Below, in pieces: positions 21,373-33,032 of a DNA stretch of 64,000 bases. The first letter of the stretch is position 1, and each line of letters starts with the position of its first letter. A model generated the notes under the pieces. It saw only the letters and a list, made by a program, of their open reading frames with translations, searched no databases and was not told where the DNA came from. The stretch is from positions 460,674,501 through 460,738,500 of the forward strand of contig CM028129.1 in NCBI GenBank assembly GCA_016271365.2, given 5' to 3'. The position numbers and the translations under genes are program-made. This DNA is from Neoceratodus forsteri (lineage: Eukaryota > Chordata > Ceratodontiformes > Ceratodontidae).

Positions 21373-21424
21373 TGACATCACCACAGTGAAAATAAATGGA
21401 TTTATTTTCACTGTGGTGATGTCA
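21373..21424. repeat. Perfect palindrome, 25-bp arms, 2-bp spacer
   Basis: 21373-21397 and 21400-21424 are exact reverse complements separated by gg. The arm begins tgacatcaccacagtg. Such a short spacer predicts cruciform extrusion and is usually unstable in cloning. Confidence 0.95.
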
Positions 21425-22008
21425 CCTCACTGAGATATCTCACTGCTGCCTGCAGTTAACTCAATTAGCATTGCAAAACACAGCTGTTTCTAAGACTCCC
21501 AGCCCATTACTATGATAATCTCAGTTTGACTAAAGCCTGCATTCTAAATGATACTGCTTCACAAAAGTGTTTTTCACAGCTACCAAAAACTAACTAAAAT
21601 ACCATTGCAAAACACACTCAGCTGTTTCTAAGACTCCCAGTCCATTTCTGTGATAATCTCAGCTTGACTACAACCTGAATTCTAAATGACACTGCTTCAC
21701 AAAAGAGTTTGTTTCTCACTCCTACTTAAAACTAACTCAATTAGCAATGCAAAACACACTCAGCTGTTTCCCACAGTGTTTGTAACACTCCCAGCCCATT
21801 CAGAAAAACTCACACACAGAAGGAGCAAACACACAGAAAAATGAAACGAACACAAGAAAACATAACAATACTTCTGAAACTCCTACCCCTACTGCATAAA
21901 TAGAACACACAATGTGCAGATCATGTGCTATGGAAAATATTCTCACTCCTGCATCATAGAGCTCCTGATACTCCCAATCATCCTTCAGCACTCATATCTA
22001 TGATACAT

Positions 22009-22135
22009 TTATTTATTTCATTTTTGTTGACCAGGTAAGTGCACTAGACAAATCCTGCCTATTTTCAGGCATGACCCAGGGAAGGGGGATACAGATGAAT
22101 GCTAACTGACCTTGAACCAGATTAAGCTGATGATG
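22009..22135 (-). mobile_element. SINE/LINE 3'-tail fragment
   Basis: It is about 90% identical by eye to 12782-12900 (gtaagtgcactagacaaatc, tgcctattttcaggca, ccttgaaccagattaagctg). It starts with a T-rich tract (the A-tail on the minus strand) and stops at aagctg, the last base of strong match with the other copy. It sits at the centre of the foldback structure. Confidence 0.7.
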
Positions 22136-22150
22136 GGCAGGAGTGTGATA

Positions 22151-22256
22151 TGGAAAATATTCTCACTCCTGCAGAGTGAGCTTTGGTACTCACGAGTGCT
22201 GAAGGCATGATTCAGAGAATCCAGAGCTCACTCTGCAGGAGTGAGAATATTTTCCA
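22151..22256. repeat. Perfect inverted repeat, 32-bp arms, 42-bp loop
   Basis: 22151-22182 (starts tggaaaatattctcactcct) and 22225-22256 are exact reverse complements. The same arm sequence occurs again at about 21929-21953, so the central part of the foldback has been duplicated. Confidence 0.95.
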
Positions 22257-22659
22257 TAGCACATGATTTGCACATCATGTGTGCTATTTATACACTGGAT
22301 GTGGAGTTTCAGAAGTATTATGTTTTCCTGTGCTCTTTTCCTGTTTCTGTGTGCTTTCTACTCTTTCTGTGTGTGGTCTGAGTGTGTGTAAGTTTTTCTG
22401 AATGGACTGGAAGTCTCATAAACACTATAGGACACAGGTGAGTGTCTTTTGCAATGCTAAATGAGTATGTTGCAGGTAGCAGTGTGAAACAGAAACATAA
22501 ACTTTTTGGTGAAGCAGTTTCATTTAAAATGCAGGCTGAAGTGAAACTTAGATCAGCATGGTAATGGGCTGGGAGTCTCAGAAACACTATGGGATACAGG
22601 TGAGTCTCCTTTGCAATGCTAATCGAGTAAGTTGCAGGTAGCAATGAAAACATTTTTAA

Positions 22660-23862
22660 GATATGCTAACCCATTTAAATCCAGCAAAGATTACATTTTT
22701 AAAGCCATGTATTTCTGTCAAATTGTAATAATCTCTCTTTTTCTCTCAGACATACTTTAGTCAATGGATCAATCTGTTTTAGTCTTAGTCCAGTAGTTAA
22801 TTAATTTTACTTGTATCATATGATCCAGGCTTGGATGTCCAACCTGAGACCTCACTAATGAATTCTGTATACCAGTTGGTATTCTTACACATTTTTTTAT
22901 AAGGACAATTTAGAGATGATTCCTGCTTTGCAATACTGGCTACACCCCAGACTTCTGCTGACTATAAAATCTGTGAAGTAACTTTTGCATTTAGAGTTTT
23001 AAGTAGGGGAACTATCGAATGGCCACCATACAAGTAATTAAATTCATTCAGGGCTGCTAAAGTGTTGTTTGTTTTCTTAAGAATGTAGTGTATATGTTTA
23101 TTCCATTTTAGGTTACTTGAGAACCACACCCCAAGTACTGGTATTCTTTAACATGTTTAAATTTTTTGTTGTTAAGAAAAATATTCCAGTATTTTTTTTT
23201 TTGCTACCAAATACAACTATCTGTGTTTTTTGTATATGGGTTTTAAGTTTTTTTCAAGGCACATTTTTTCCATCACATATAAGGATTTTTGTAATCCAGG
23301 TCTACTGGTAGATATTATTGCGAGATCATCCACATGGGGTAGTACTGGGATTTTAGTATTGCCAATCTTTGGAGGGTGATGTTCATTTTCCCATTTTGCT
23401 TTTATGATAATATATATATATATTTATTAAATAGAACTGGAGCTAATACACAGCCATGGCAAACATCAAGATTGGTCTTGATTTTTCCTGTCAGATCACC
23501 TTGTTCTGTATATTTTATTTGTACCCATGTATCTGTATAGAGTCTTTTGATTAGATTGATTAAATTTAGTTTGATACCTAACTCCTGCATTTTATCCCAT
23601 AATAGTTGTCTCTTTATGGAATCAAATACAGCAGAAAAATGTACGTACACAACAAAAAGAGGCTGCTTGCTTATAGTACAATATTTTTCTATAAGGTGGT
23701 TTAGCAGGAATATTTGAGTTATTGTACTTTTGCACCTTGTAAATCCAGCCTGTAATTGTGATAGTACTTGGGTTTATTCCAACCAGGTAGTTAGTCTATC
23801 CAGTATCACCTTGGCAAAAAGCTTAGCAAGATTATCCAATAGACCGATTGGTCTAGGACCAG
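22660..23862 (-). pseudogene. LINE-I reverse transcriptase and C-terminal part
   Basis: 23860-23770 encodes IGLLDNLAKLFAKVILDRLT, directly following NLDPSNYRP at 24842 once the CR1 insert is removed. 23650-23402 reads VFDSIKRQLLWDKMQELGIK (motif A, usual form AFDSI) and CHGCVLAPVLFN (motif B, usual form RQGC). Near 23320 motif C reads HVDDLAIIS (usual YADD), keeping both Asp. Then come LGVWFSSNLKWNKHI and a C-terminal tail to about 22660. Several stops and frame changes are present. Confidence 0.7.
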
Positions 23863-24840
23863 TCCTGTTCAATGTCTTCATTAGTGACATTGCGGAGGGG
23901 CTGGAAGGAAAGGTCTGCCTGTTTGCCGATGACACTAAGATCTGAAACAGGGTGGATACTCCAAAAGGGGTGCAGAAAATGAAGAGGGACCTGGAGAAGC
24001 TTGAAAGATGGTTGGAGATGTGGAAACTGAGGTTCAATGCAAAGAAGTGCAAAATAATTCACCTGGGTAGAGGGAACCCTGGGGAGAGCTACAGGTTGGG
24101 GGAATGAGCTGACTGTCACCAAAGAGGAAAGGGACCTAGGGGTCATCATCTCTGATGACCTTAAGGTATCAAAGCAGTGCACAAAGGCAGCAGGGAGGGA
24201 CAGTGGCATGCTGGAGTGCATAGGCAGGGGTATCACTAGCAGGCGGTGGGAGGTGGTGATGCCATTGTATAAAATATTGGTAAGGCTTCACCTGGAGTAC
24301 TGCATGCAGTTCTGGAGGCCACACCTGTGCAAGGACATAGATATGGTGGAGACTGTTCACAGAAGGGCAGCAAAGATGGTGCAGGGCTTGCACCACAAAA
24401 CATATGAGGAGAGACTAAAGGACCTTAATCTGTACTCACTGGAGGAGAGGAGACAGCGGAGGTACATGATTGAAACTTTCAAATACCCCAAGGGCATAAA
24501 CAAGGTGCAGGTGGGGTACCTTTACAATGTAAAAAAAGTACTAGAACAAGGGGGCATAATATGCAATTGAAGGGGGTACATTAAGAGGTAATGTGAGGAA
24601 GTTTTTCTACACAGAAAGGGTAGTCATCACTTGGAATAGTCTGCCACAGAAGGTAGTAGTGGCAATCACAGTGGAGGGGTTTAAGCATTCCTGGGACAGG
24701 CACAAGAGAAGCTTGACAGGGGAGGGAGTGATGAAAAGCCATTGATCACATAGGGTCAGTGGCCACATACAATGTATAAGGGCAGACTGGATGGGCCTAG
24801 CAGCACTTATCTGATGACACTGTCTATGATTATATGTCTA
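23862..24840 (+). mobile_element. CR1 LINE copy B, 5'-truncated
   Basis: It starts inside RT (GPVLFNVFISDIAEGLEGK, CLFADDTKI at 23905-23943), continues through the thumb (LEKLERWLEMWKLRFNAKKC) and a C-terminal open frame (24208-24570, ECIGRGITSRRWEVVMPLYK, HLEYCMQFWRP), and ends with tctatgattatatgtcta, the CR1-type 3' tail. gtcta flanks both ends (near 23860 and 24838) as a probable short target duplication. It is inserted in the LINE-I RT. Confidence 0.8.
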
Positions 24841-24841
24841 T

Positions 24842-25450
24842 AATTACTGGGATCCAGATTAGAACCATTCTTATATATAGGTAATATGTAACTTCCATAC
24901 CATGTCAAGGGGAAATAAGTATGCATAATTATGTTATTGAAAAAATCTGTAAGTATATTTGCCCATCAATCCACATTTAGTTTACAAAAATCTGTGGAAA
25001 AATTATCCAGGCCTGGAGATTTATTTTTGTAAAGCTACTGATAGCACTATGCAATTCATATATTGTAAACCATTTAAAACCTCCATTAATCTCAAACTGT
25101 TCTTGACAACTTTTTGCATTATCGTCCCAAAATACTTTGGAAAAGTAATCTACCCATTTGTCTCAGGTAATATAGATGTCTTATCTTGTTTTACAAGCTT
25201 TCATACTGGTGGCAACCAAAGACCAGAACTTTTTGTCATCTTTGTTTCTAACTGCATTGTACATGGTTTCCCATAGATGTTGTTGATGCTCCGATCTGTT
25301 TAATTTTACATGTGCTTTGTATTCTTTCCTAATCCGATTAAAGGTGTTTGTATTTTGTTTGGTGGGTTCTTTTTTAGTAAGTATTGACAGTTTATTTAGT
25401 TTTTTCTTTTCCTGTCTACAATGTTCGTAAAACCAGTTTTCATATTTATA
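24842..25450 (-). pseudogene. LINE-I ORF2 linker and start of RT
   Basis: Just upstream of the CR1 insert the minus strand reads SYILPIYKNGSNLDPSNY, the RT entry motif that precedes RP(I/V). 25450-24920 is the degenerate linker. No metal-binding residues lie in this piece. Confidence 0.5.
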
Positions 25451-25528
25451 TATTACATCAGACTTATCTGACTTTTGAATTCAAAGATTTTATATGTTTG
25501 TTATATAATTGCATTATCATGCTGTATA

Positions 25529-27050
25529 TTACTGTGTATCAGGTTCAATTTCCAGTTCTAATACTTGTTCCATTTCCAATATCAATTGCATAGAGATTTT
25601 ATCAGCAGAAGCTTCTGTAATTTTATCCCATCGTATTCTGTTATTTCTATAATCTATAATTTCCTCTTCTTTCCGCATTATTGGTGTATCCAATGTCCTA
25701 AAAAGGATAAGAGGCATAAGATCACTTTCTATTATTTGGATTATTTTTAAGTCAATATATTTTCCATAATCATACATTGAACATATTGCATAGTCAATGA
25801 TAGAAGACCCCCTTACACTCAAGAAGGTTGTTTTCCCTTCCTGATATGAGGGAAGACACCCATTGAGTATTACTAATTGGAGCACCTCCAGAAGGTTTAC
25901 CAGCTGTTGGTGTCTATCAGTATTTTTTTTATTCATTGTATGCCTTTGAGGTATACCTAGATTTATTATCTACAGAGTCTACATGACTCTTTAGCCTGAT
26001 TAACCCACCCTTCCCACCTCTTCCTCCATCCCTCCTACACCACCATCCCCTCCATGTCCCAATCCCCACCCTCTCCTCCCTAATATTCCCACACCAATTC
26101 CTCTCCTGCACAACCCCCATTACCACACCACCTACCTTCCTTTCTGTTTATATCCCAACCTCCTTTCACACCTCTCCCCCACTCCAGTACCCCTCCCCTT
26201 AGTTTTCTCCCCACACCTGCCCCTCCTTGCTTGCCTCCTACTGAGCTCTGGCTTGCACCCTCCCCATGCTGCTGGCATCACTGCAGCAACTCCTCCCATC
26301 ACTCACCCTCCCACAAAATAACAACACCATTCTTAGGCTGCTCCTCGCCCACTCCCCCTCTGTATACCTAGTCCCCATCTGTATGGCCAGTACTTCCAGG
26401 GGCCTGATGACCCTAAATTGACAGACTAAAGCACTTCCTTTGAAACTGTTTCCTTTGTTCGAGCTGTATCCTGAATGTTCCCTCATTGAAATGCTTTATA
26501 CCCTTGAAACTATGTTCCTTCTATATTATTTGTAACCTGACTGAAACAAACTGTTCCTTCAATGTTTTCAAACTCATATCATTCAAATGTATGCAACCAA
26601 TATGCTTTGTTTAACTTTTTTCGTAATCTCTGCAACCTGTATGTTTGACTAATTGTTTTGAGTATGACCTGGAACCTTTGTAAATGAGTCCCAGGACTCA
26701 AAGGTATTAATCCTAAACTGCAATAAATAAATAAATACATTTTGATTTCTTCAAGATCATTATTACAATTTATATCTGCAGACCTGATATTAAGGTCACC
26801 CAATTCAATATTTCTGTACATTGAGTGTTATCTACCAGAAATTTAATATCCTTTATTAGCTTAGCTGTCAATTCTTTGCCGTACAAAAGTGTATTGATGG
26901 GGGGAATGTATATATTACCCAATAGTATAGACTGACTCCAGATTTTCACTATAAGAAGTAAATAATTGGCTTTAGCGATAGTTTCCATTACTTGTATAAA
27001 ATCAGTTATTTGAACATATATTATTAGTCCACCCATATGACAACCTGATT
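25529..27050 (-). pseudogene. LINE-I endonuclease, middle and C-terminal parts
   Basis: 27036-26770 reads MGGLIIYVQITDFIQVMETI and NIYIPPINTLLYG (the YxPP segment), then NW..L.IRSAD with a damaged GDLN box near 26790. After an 800-bp insert, 25936-25529 continues with NTDRHQQLVNLLEVLQLVIL, GSSIIDYAICS and ESDLMPLILF, the counterpart of the SDHxPL box with His replaced. The order matches an apurinic-type endonuclease. The N-terminal part is at 30848-30594. Confidence 0.65.
25940..26745 (+). mobile_element. LINE 3'-end insertion (L2-type tail)
   Basis: A C-rich 3' UTR-like sequence ends in gtaaatgagtcccaggactc...caataaataaataaata. That end resembles, inverted, the tails at 45964 and 47625 (gctcattt(a/g)caa(g)atgg). 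LINE-I coding sense breaks at 25940 and resumes near 26747. No ORF is supported inside it. Confidence 0.55.
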
Positions 27051-27095
27051 TTTAAATTTTTTGTCCTGGGCTTTGAACTTGTATATAGCCATTAA

Positions 27096-27569
27096 AGCAG
27101 CAGTACTACGAAATCAGGAAATGACCTATCAAAATTCTGTTTTTTGGCTGTAAGCATGCAGCCAAAGTTCCAGTTTCCATACCTGTAAATGTTTTTTTCC
27201 AGTCATCTTTACTTTTTTAGATATTTGCAATTCATGTGAAGTGTTGTAGTGCTACAACAAATATGGCGGCTGACTAATTTTCAGCTGCGCTTTTTCTACA
27301 GGTCACATCATGTCTTTTGACAACAGCAGAGGGACCCTCTGCTGACCATTCCCGATGTCCCTGCAGGTCATTCACATGTGCAGTTGGCAGCAGAGGATTC
27401 CAGTGCAACGTGCTTAGTGGCAGAAATGTAAACAAAGGAAGAGAATAACTGAGCAAATTACTCGGCGATAGTACAATGCCGGTGAGAAAGATCACCAGGT
27501 ATATGAATAGCAGGGCACAGGGAATAAACTGTAAAAAAAGCGCATTTTTTTTTTCTTAGTACTGCTGCT
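27096..27569. mobile_element. TTAA-flanked MITE (474 bp)
   Basis: Terminal inverted repeats AGCAGCAGTACTACGAAA (left) and AGCAGCAGTACTAAGAAA (right, reverse complement) are flanked by TTAA at 27092-27095 and 27570-27573. TTAA duplication is used by Kolobok and piggyBac superfamilies; the TIR does not start CCC, so Kolobok-like is the better guess. It has no transposase and is therefore non-autonomous. It lies in the LINE-I endonuclease. Confidence 0.8.
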
Positions 27570-27612
27570 TTAAGTCCAGGAAGGAAACAAGTCTTTTGAG
27601 CAATCGGTTTAA

Positions 27613-28265
27613 ATGCTTCATTGGCAAGCTTTTAAACTAGTCAAAGGGGGAGGCACTGACAAGCAGCAGGAAAATCCCAGCCTCTCCCTACAAAACAGGG
27701 TACTAAATGAGAAAAAGACTGAGGTAGAACGGTCAGTGGGGGATGCTGCAACAGAAGGTAAAGCCATCAAAAGATGGAGAGCAATGAGTACTAATGCCCA
27801 TAGTCTGGGTAACAAGCTTCCTGAATTAGTGGCCTTGATGGAGGAGGAACATCTGGATATCGTGGCAGTCACAGAAACATGGTACACACAAAACCATGAC
27901 TGGGACTTAAACATACCAGGATACATTGTCTACAGGAGGGACAGGGAGGGTAAAAAGGAGGAGGTAGTTCTTACATAGGGAAGGAATAAAAGCAACAGAA
28001 CAAAAGGGTAAACAGGGAGGAGAAGAAGCACTGTGGGTAAATTTGGAGACAGGCAATGGCACCACAATCCGCAAGGGTTAGATACAGACCCTTCTCAGGG
28101 GAGGAAAGTGACAGGGAAATGATAGAAAGTATACTTAGAATGGCAGAAAAAGTGGAGATATTGCTGATGGGTGATCTGAATATGCCAGATGTTAACTGGA
28201 GTGCAGTTGCAGCTGCCACTTCAAAGAGTGCAGTTATTCTAGATGCCTACAGGGGCATGCCTTAG
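27613..28265 (+). pseudogene. CR1 copy A endonuclease
   Basis: 27613-27978 ends with MSTNAHSLGNKLPELVALM and LDIVAVTETWY (catalytic Glu box), then WDLNIPGYIVYRRDRE. 28056-28265 has VEILLMGDLNMPDVNW (the GDxN box). The TNARS-like start is the usual beginning of CR1 ORF2. A frame break at about 27975-28050 and loss of the sequence after 28265 (stops; the D-L-V/SDH boxes are only weakly seen) disable it. Confidence 0.75.
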
Positions 28266-28599
28266 ACAACTAGTACTGGAGCCCACTCGAGAGGAGCAAT
28301 ATTAGACTTGATTCTCTCAAATGGAGATGGAGAGAGAATCACAGATGTAGAGTGGGTAGCCATCTGGGAACTAGCAACCATCGAACAGTATGGTTCACAA
28401 TAAACACAGCAATAGAGTCCAAGCCATACAAAGACAAAAGTACTGGACTTAGGAGGCTGACTTTGCCAAAATAATTGAGTGCTAAGGAATGCACTAGCAA
28501 ATGGGCAGGAAGGAGGGGTGGAAGAACAATGGGGAATAATAAAAACTGCCATCACGGAGGTAACGAGCCTTTGTGTGAAGCAAATAATCAAAACAAGTT

Positions 28600-29740
28600 G
28601 ATGTAAGAAACCACTATGGTTCTCAAAGGAAGTGGCAGTGAAGGTTCAAGATAAAAAGAAAGCATTCAGGAAGTACAAGGAATCACAGAAGGAGCAGGAC
28701 AGAGAACGGTATCAGTTAAAGCAAAAGGAAGCTGGAAAGGCAGTCAGAACAGCAAAGGCCCAAACCGAGGAAAAGATAGCCAACTCAGTTAAGAAGGGAT
28801 AAAACCTTTATAGGTACATCAGGAGCAAAGGAAGACCAAGGGAGGATAGTGAGGCTTAATAAGGGGAGGGAGGGTGGGCAGAGGAGACTGTGAAAAGGCA
28901 GAGATACTAAACAAATATTTTGCTCAGTATTTACAAATGAAGAGGGAGGTACATAAAACAAACAGTAGTAACACTCTGGATACAGAAGTTGATACCAGCC
29001 CATTTACAGAAGAAAGGGTTCTGAAAGAACTCTTAAAACTGAAGGTGGACAAAGCAATGGGGCCTGATGGGATTCATCCCAGAACTAAAAAGAGCTAAGG
29101 GTAGAACTAGTGACACCACTGACTACCCTTTTAACAAATCATGGGAGGAAGGGGTGGTACCCGAGGACTGGAGGAGGGCAGATGTGATTCCCTTCACAAA
29201 GTGGGAGCAAGGCAGAAGCAAAACTACAGACCTGTTAGTTTAACCTCAGTGATAGGGAAATGATGGAATCACTTCTGAAGGAAAGAATTGTTCGAGTATC
29301 TAGAGGCCAGAGGGCACAGGACCCTAGGCAGCATGGATTCACAGCGGAAGGTCATGCCAGACAAATCTGATAGATTTCTTTGACTGGGTGACCAAAGTAG
29401 TAGATCAGAGAGGGGCTGTGGACATGGCCTACCTAGACTTTAGCAAGGCATTTGACACAGTCCCACACAAGATTAATATACAAGTTAGTCAGCCTGGGAG
29501 TGGGTCCCAAGATGACAGCCTGGGTAAAGAATTGGCTGGAGAATAGGACACAGAGGTAATAGTAAATGGAGTCCACTCAGAAGAAAGGAGGGTTACTGGT
29601 GGGGTTCGCAGGAGTTCAGTATTAGGACAGGTCCTCTTCAATGTCTTTTATAAGCGACAAAGGACTGGAAGGAAAATTATGTCTCTTTGCAGATGACACT
29701 AAGATCTGCAACAGAGTTGATGCACAGGGTGGGTGGAATG
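28600..29740 (+). pseudogene. CR1 copy A linker and reverse transcriptase
   Basis: 28874-29098 holds the pre-RT block (EILNKYFAQ, LKLKVDKAMGPDGIHP). Downstream, in shifting frames, are EDWRRADVIP, VDMAYLDFSKAFDTVPHK (motif A at about 29420-29470), SSVLGQVLFNVF (motif B remnant) and LFADDTKICN (motif C at about 29683-29712, both Asp kept). At least five frameshifts separate these motifs. Confidence 0.75.
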
Positions 29741-30490
29741 GATGAGAAGGGACTTGACAAGGTTAGAGGAATGGTCAAACGTATGGCAGCTTAGGATTCA
29801 ATGCTAAGAAGTGCAAGGTAATGCACCTGGGAAACAAAAACCCAGGGGAAGAGTACACAATGGGGGTGAGATACTAACAACAACAAAAATGGAAAGGGAC
29901 CTGGGGTAGTCATATCAGATGACCTAAAGGTGGGCAAGCAATGTGAGAGGGCAGTAAGGAGGGCTGGGGTTACTGGGATGCATAGAGAGGTATCACCAGT
30001 AGAAAACAGGAAGTTATTATCCCTCTGTACAGACAGCTGGTGAGACCCCATCTGGGGTACTGTGTGCAGTTCTGGAGACCCAATCTCCATAAAGACATAG
30101 ACAGGATGGAAGCTGTCAGAGGAGGGCAACTAAAATGGTGCAGGGTCTGCACCAGAAGACATATGAAGAGGGCTTAAGGAGCTTAATATGTATAGCCTCG
30201 AGGAAAGGAAGGAGGGGACATGATAGAAACTTTCAAGTACCTCAAAGGAATCAACAAAGTCCAAGAAGGTAGCATCTTTCAAAAAGAGGTGTGCAAGAAC
30301 AAGAGGGCACAATTTGAAGATAGAGGGGGCAGCTCAGAGGTAATTTAAGGAAGTATTTTTCACAGAGAGGTTGTGGATGCATGGAACGGCCTTCAGGAGG
30401 TTGTGGAGTCAAAATCATTGGTGGAATTCAAGCATGCATGGGGCAGTCATAAGGCAATTCTGGGGGGTGAGGGTAAGAAGAAGTAGGCTG
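29741..30490 (+). pseudogene. CR1 copy A C-terminal region
   Basis: Fragmented frames encode the thumb and C-terminal block (NAKKCKVMHLGNKNP, LVRPHLGYCVQFW, DIDRMEAV-like, KYLKGINKVQE). They parallel 24200-24570 and, on the other strand, 43974-43543. No intact frame remains. Confidence 0.6.
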
Positions 30491-30593
30491 CTGGTTAACT
30501 AGGATCTGCAGCTTATCCAGTAGGTAGGGAAATGGGCAGACTGGGTGGGCCAAGTGGTCCTTATCTGCCGTCAAATTCTATGTTTCTATGTTT

Positions 30594-30848
30594 CTAAGTT
30601 AAGTTCCATTTTTCCATTGTTTCTGTATTGTGCCATGTCTTCCGTAACATTGCAATGTCATTTGGAGTAAGAAACTCAATAAATTCAGTATCAAAAAATT
30701 CTGAAATAATTCCTGTAATATTCCAAGAAATGATTGATAAATGTTCGCTATGTTCTTTTAAGTATTCAGTAGTAGAATTATTTAAAAGAGGGTCATATTC
30801 TTGAGGTAAATATGGGACATTGCTCTCCTCATTACAATCACTATCCAT
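30594..30848 (-). pseudogene. LINE-I ORF2 N-terminus (endonuclease start)
   Basis: 84 residues begin at ATG 30848: an acidic leader, then LSIISWNITGIISEFFDTEF and NDIAMLRKTWHN, corresponding to the S/NWN start and the (Q)ETW box of apurinic-type endonucleases, with Lys in place of the catalytic Glu. The frame is cut by CR1 copy A at 30594 and resumes at about 27625. ORF1 stops just upstream (about 30855). Confidence 0.7.
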
Positions 30849-31262
30849 GAGTCAGTCTCTCTGTTCCTTCAGTATTGTGAATCTGTTAATCACATCTACA
30901 TTATAGCAGATTTTGTTTTCCTTAAATGTGCCAGCACAGAGAACAACAGACTCCTATAAAGCATTCCCATTCAGAAAATGAATCCCTGTGCTATCAAGTA
31001 TTACACTTTTTCCTAGTATTTTTCCTGCTAATAATTTATTATTTAAAATTATATCAATCTGATTACCATCCTTCCAGTTCTTAAATACTCTATATACATC
31101 AACAATGTTTTCTTCCTAAAACTCTATTTCCAGCATATTAGCAATCAGTTGAGTTATGAGAAGTTTAAGCCATGGTTGAGATTCATGTCCAGAATAATTG
31201 ACCCCAAAAATACTTAATGTTATGTCTGGTGAGACTGCCTGAAAACTATCTAACAACACAAT

Positions 31263-33032
31263 GGGCCAGATATTCAAAGCTTTATGCGGTTAGCAAATAG
31301 TTTGTGTGGTATTAGCATGGGATTAGCGTGGTTCTGCCATATTCAAAAGGCCAATTATCGTTCACAAACAGCAGTAGCGCCGGGCAAAGCATAATGATAT
31401 GCAAGGGGCATAGTGAACATGAATAAAGGCGCTATGAGATATTCAGTGGCTAGCACAGTGCTAAGGTGTTTAGCGTGACATAGAGTGACCCTTAGCGCAG
31501 TACAATTTACTGCCCAGGAAAGCTGGTCTTAACCCTGGGCAAACAGCTTTTCATGTCATTGGTGCATTGCACGGTGTTTGCGTGGGATTTGCATGGCTTG
31601 CATGACCCTAACATAGGAGTATGACACTTAGAAAATGCCAGACATGGAGGACACATGCTGCTCACTGCTGGCACCACCATGATGCCAGCAGCTGCCACCA
31701 GTTCCAGCCAAGCACAGACGGTAAGGGGTGATCTGACCCATGGGGGACAGCATGGTAGTGTGACCATATAGCACACACCTGCAGACCATACGTCTGTGGT
31801 GCCTAACAGATGCCAGCACACACATGCAGCACTGTGGGCATGGTGGCCACTGAGGGGAGGGTGTACAGGTGGCCAGACTGCACCACAGCCCAGGTGTGGC
31901 CACAAGGCTGGGACACATTATGCAGTGCACATGGGCCAGTAGTGGGAATACGCCATTACCTGTGTGCCTGTTGGATCTTACATGCCCCCCCAGCCACCCA
32001 CCACACAACTGTACAGATGCCACAGCACACACAGCCGCCCATGTACATGACACTCTGTGCATCCCATGCCACAGGTGCAGCATCTGTAGATCACAAAACA
32101 GCGTAATAGTACTGTCCACTGTCAGTAATTACCTGCAAGCTGGGCCTGTCACTGTGTACAGTGCAGTGGTCATCACTGCCTACATATCATAGACATTGCT
32201 GTGTCCCTCACACTATATCTTGCTATTGTAGTGTCTGCTGTGCACTGTAGCATGACCTACAGTGTGACGGTGGCATGCAGCACCACCACCACCTGTGCCT
32301 ATGCTGTGTTGTCACCTGGGATACGATATGCTATGCTATGCTGTACTGTTCACATGTTGCCTGCAGCTATCATCATGCACAGCCTGACTGACCTACAGGT
32401 GGAGCTGCAGTCAGACCTGGCCAGCCCATGTACTTCCAGACTGACCTACAGGTGGAGCTGTGAGACCCTGCAGTAACACTGGGCAAACCGCATGCAAATC
32501 AGGGTATGATGAGATGATAATATGGCTGTTTGCCCAGAGACTATCTAAGTAGGCTCATTTGCATGTCACTTTTGAATATGACAAAGTTTAGCACCGGGCT
32601 AATGTGTTTGCACTGGGCAAACTGCTCAGCTCCACGCTAAAAAGCACGGCACTAGCAGTTTGGGGAATATTTTACAGTTCTGATCACTGTTCTTTCACAT
32701 CTGCTGCTTGCAGCTGTACTGGGTCCATGCATTTGCTGGCACACACATTAGCCACATAGTACCTCTCTACCTACCCTCACGTCTCTGTGCACTGTGTTGT
32801 TGTTGTTGTGGTTTGCACTTCCTGGTTGCTATATTCAATGCTATCATACTCCATGGCTATGGTTGCCCTGCACCCACAGCCCAGTTTGCACAGCCTCTTT
32901 CCCATGCTATATTCAGAGGCTGTTTGTCCTGGGGAATTCCTTTTGAACATAGCTTGCTTTGTGCTCCGGCCTACGTTTGCCCACCAGGCAGTGTTATCTA
33001 AGCCCAGAGGCAAAGTTATGAATATCTGGCCC
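31263..33032. mobile_element. Non-autonomous TIR DNA transposon (1770 bp)
   Basis: Ends GGGCCAGATATTCA are exact inverted repeats for 14 bp and similar for about 25 bp. Flanking AAT (31260-31262 and 33033-33035) is a 3-bp duplication. Removing it restores the LINE-I ORF1 frame (YSIQDIVLLDSFQAV). The 3-bp duplication suggests PIF/Harbinger, but the family is not proven. Subterminal blocks with gcgctaa / ttagcgtg-type repeats lie at both ends. Cys/His-rich frames inside (31628-32119) match no transposase. Confidence 0.8.
32388..32463 (+). repeat. Short direct repeat inside the TIR transposon
   Basis: tgacctacaggtggagctg occurs at about 32388 and again at about 32441, 53 bp apart. Confidence 0.7.

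Larger units (their letters stand above)
21330..22650. mobile_element. Foldback-type element with long imperfect inverted arms
   Basis: Left arm (about 21430-21960) and right arm (about 22140-22650) are reverse complements. Paired blocks include agactcccagcccatta / taatgggctgggagtct, ctgcttca / tgaagcag, cacacagaaa / tttctgtgtg, cataatacttctgaaact, and ctatggaaaatattctcact. Each arm has an internal duplication (the cagctgtttc...cccag(t/c)ccatt block repeats). A SINE tail sits near the centre. No coding frame is present. Exact ends and target duplication were not found; it could be a long-TIR MITE or a local inverted duplication. Confidence 0.6.
27625..30595 (+). mobile_element. CR1 LINE copy A (about 3 kb, ORF2 with 3' end)
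   Basis: It carries an endonuclease start near 27780, RT near 29150-29740, a C-terminus and a 3' end with ctatgtttctatgtttcta. The 3' block (agcttatccagtaggtaggg, aatgggcagactgggtgggc) recurs inverted at 43200-43270 and direct at 45120-45205, so these copies belong to one family. It lies inside the LINE-I endonuclease just after the RKTW box. The 5' end is near 27625, and ORF1 is absent. Confidence 0.85.

Noticed and set aside
26238..26486. Small frame in C-rich sequence
   Set aside because: It lies in a LINE 3' UTR-like insert with no recognisable domain.
31507..32119. Cys/His-rich open frames on the minus strand
   Set aside because: They lie inside the TIR transposon, show no transposase motifs or conserved spacing, and reflect a TG/CA-rich composition.
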